Source: Sphingomonas sp. (GTDB taxonomy: Bacteria; Pseudomonadota; Alphaproteobacteria; Sphingomonadales; Sphingomonadaceae). From it: a stretch of DNA of 6,222 nucleotides. Shown piece by piece: positions 5,332 to 6,222 of the stretch. Where the stretch lies: the NCBI GenBank assembly GCA_019747165.1, contig JAIERC010000240.1:1-6222 (forward strand), written 5' to 3'. A model generated the notes under the pieces. That model saw nothing but the letters and a program-made list of their open reading frames with translations. It did not search any database and was not told where the DNA came from. The stretch's first letter is position 1. Every line of letters starts with the position of its first letter. A program made the translations under genes and the position numbers.

Positions 5332-5986
5332 TTCGATTACGATCGCTGGGTGACTGCAGGGCGCCGACTACCCCCACGGCAATCAACGCCTGGCCCCCGA
5401 AATAGAGCGGCCATACGAGCAAATCCGGAATGATTGAGTGCCGCAACGGCCCGAACCGCGCGAAGATCAACAAATCGCTCACCGCAAACAACAACGCCCC
5501 AAACGACACGCGCCCCCGCGGAAAGCGGCTGAGCCACGCCAGCGCTGCCATCGCACCCAGCCCAGTCGCATAAAGCGCAATGCCCGGTGCAGCCGCGCGA
5601 TCTGCCGGCAAGACGAAGGCGAGCACGGGGATGACGATCAATCGCCCGATCGCGATTGGCGCATCGGCGCGCCATCTGAGCGGGCGCAGATTGCGGGCAT
5701 AGAGCGCCGTTGCGAAGAGATGCCCGCCAAGAAACGCCAGCGCGCCCGTTGTCAGCCCCGCTGTCTCGAGCAGCACATCGCCTGCTGCGCCGAGCACCAT
5801 GACCGCTGCGAGCAACCAGCCATCGACCGACCGCGCCTGCGCCGCCGCCCAGCCAGCGAGCAGCGCCACGCCCGCGCCCTTCCACGCGATGACCAGCGGC
5901 TCATCCGGCAGAAGCCAAGACGCCGGGAGATAGCTCACCCCCGCCAGCACCGCAGCCCAAAGCCATAGCCATCGCCAACCGGTCAT
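5312..5986 (-). CDS. YhhN/TMEM86 family membrane protein (lysoplasmalogenase-like), 224 aa
   Basis: This polytopic inner-membrane protein has about seven or eight hydrophobic helices. The YhhN family includes animal TMEM86 lysoplasmalogenases, which hydrolyse the vinyl-ether bond of lysoplasmalogens. The natural substrate in an aerobic alphaproteobacterium is unclear, since plasmalogens are not expected there. Family signatures seen are LGAAGDVLLE (65-74, Gly69-Asp70), FLGGHLFATALYA (85-97, with His89), FGALLFAVSDLLIF (162-175, with Asp171) and WPLYFGGQALIAVG (192-205). The Asp and His residues are the likely active-site positions, by family knowledge. The start is ATG at 5984-5986. AGGAG (5992-5996 on this strand) lies five bases upstream, and the protein then opens directly into the first helix at MTGWRWLWLW. 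A 66-residue upstream extension to 6184 is open but reads into trmFO coding sequence and has no membrane-protein character, so it is rejected. The C-terminus is short and basic. Confidence 0.88.
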   Translation of the reverse strand: MTGWRWLWLWAAVLAGVSYLPASWLLPDEPLVIAWKGAGVALLAGWAAAQARSVDGWLLAAVMVLGAAGDVLLETAGLTTGALAFLGGHLFATALYARNLRPLRWRADAPIAIGRLIVIPVLAFVLPADRAAAPGIALYATGLGAMAALAWLSRFPRGRVSFGALLFAVSDLLIFARFGPLRHSIIPDLLVWPLYFGGQALIAVGVVGALQSPSDRNRIMPLRR

Positions 5987-5991
5987 ATCAG

Positions 5992-5996
5992 CTCCT
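5992..5996 (-). promoter_or_regulatory. Ribosome-binding site of the yhhN-family gene
   Basis: On the minus strand this reads AGGAG, five bases before the ATG at 5986. It is the strongest Shine-Dalgarno match in the window and it decides the start of the YhhN protein against the longer open frame. Confidence 0.75.
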
Positions 5997-6068
5997 GCAT
6001 GTTCACAGCCTGGCTGGCAGAGAATGCCCCCTTTGTCATCGCTGCATCGCCCCGCTATCAGCGTCAGC

Positions 6069-6222
6069 ATGATACATGACGTCCACATTATCGGCGGCGG
6101 TCTCGCCGGTTCCGAAGCCGCCTGGCAGATCGCCGAAGCGGGTTTTCGCGTAAAGCTCTCCGAAATGCGCGGGTCCGGCGACATGACCCCCGCCCACCAG
6201 ACCGATGGCCTGGCCGAACTCG
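6069..6222 (+). CDS. trmFO: tRNA (uracil-54-C5)-methyltransferase, folate-dependent, 3'-truncated by the window
   Basis: TrmFO is a flavoenzyme that makes 5-methyluridine at position 54 in the T-loop of tRNA. It takes the carbon from methylenetetrahydrofolate and the reducing power from FADH2. Only 51 codons plus one base are present. The N-terminus shows the FAD-binding GGGLAGSEAA motif (residues 9-18) after a short beta strand (VHIIG), then AWQIAEAGFRVKLSEMR (18-34). The family-specific TPAHQTDGLAEL (40-51) separates TrmFO from the related GidA/MnmG proteins. ATG at 6069 puts the dinucleotide-binding fold at the expected distance from the N-terminus. An in-frame TTG at 6033 would add 12 residues without support. 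No strong ribosome-binding site is visible. The gene is divergent from the yhhN-family gene, with 82 bases between the two starts and no convincing promoter elements. The right part runs out of the window and its intactness cannot be judged. Confidence 0.92.
   Translation, partial: MIHDVHIIGGGLAGSEAAWQIAEAGFRVKLSEMRGSGDMTPAHQTDGLAEL

Noticed and set aside
5438..5968. A 176-codon plus-strand frame antisense to the yhhN-family gene.
   Set aside because: Its translation is a low-complexity Arg/Gln/His/Pro mixture, while the minus strand encodes a coherent membrane protein with a strong ribosome-binding site.
5987..6184. N-terminal extension of the YhhN-family protein up to an ATG at 6184.
   Set aside because: It would overlap the trmFO coding sequence, adds hydrophilic non-family residues, and ignores the AGGAG site placed correctly before the ATG at 5986.

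Overview
The window looks like a high-GC alphaproteobacterial chromosome, most probably from the order Sphingomonadales. Evidence: two 60-base samples of gyrA are 65-70% GC, GyrA carries the C-terminal-domain insertion I associate with alphaproteobacteria, and a folate-dependent TrmFO is present. The assignment rests on recognised protein families and base composition, not on a database match.

Layout from left to right. Bases 1-413 hold the 3' part of a short-chain dehydrogenase/reductase gene (+), cut by the window edge. Bases 414-1225 are an accessory-looking stretch. It contains a four-helix membrane protein of unknown function on the minus strand (526-951), about 52% GC, with an inverted pair of a GCGCGGAG-based repeat outside it (419-453 and 1082-1117). 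The leader before gyrA follows, with a 20-base alternating pyrimidine-purine tract at 1141-1160. Bases 1226-4976 form a probable co-directional operon: gyrA (TTG start, 907 aa), a DUF952 gene overlapping it by an ATGA stop/start, and, 11 bases later, an exported cyclophilin-type peptidyl-prolyl isomerase. A foldable 145-base gap follows, in which one 5' arm can pair with either of two 3' arms. Next come a 69-aa gene of unknown function (+, 5122-5331) and a convergent YhhN/TMEM86-family membrane protein (-, 5312-5986), whose 3' ends overlap by 20 bases. The window ends with the first 51 codons of trmFO (+, from 6069), divergent from yhhN.

How the genes relate. GyrA is the DNA-cleaving and wrapping subunit of gyrase. 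DUF952 and the isomerase probably share its transcript, but nothing seen links their functions. YhhN and TrmFO share only an 82-base divergent intergenic region. I see no CRISPR array, rRNA, tRNA, integrase, transposase, toxin-antitoxin pair or defence module. The window is mostly ordinary housekeeping sequence. The parts worth a second look are the repeat-flanked low-GC gene, the gyrA leader, the methionine in the GyrA quinolone-determining region, and the competing hairpins at 5027-5085.
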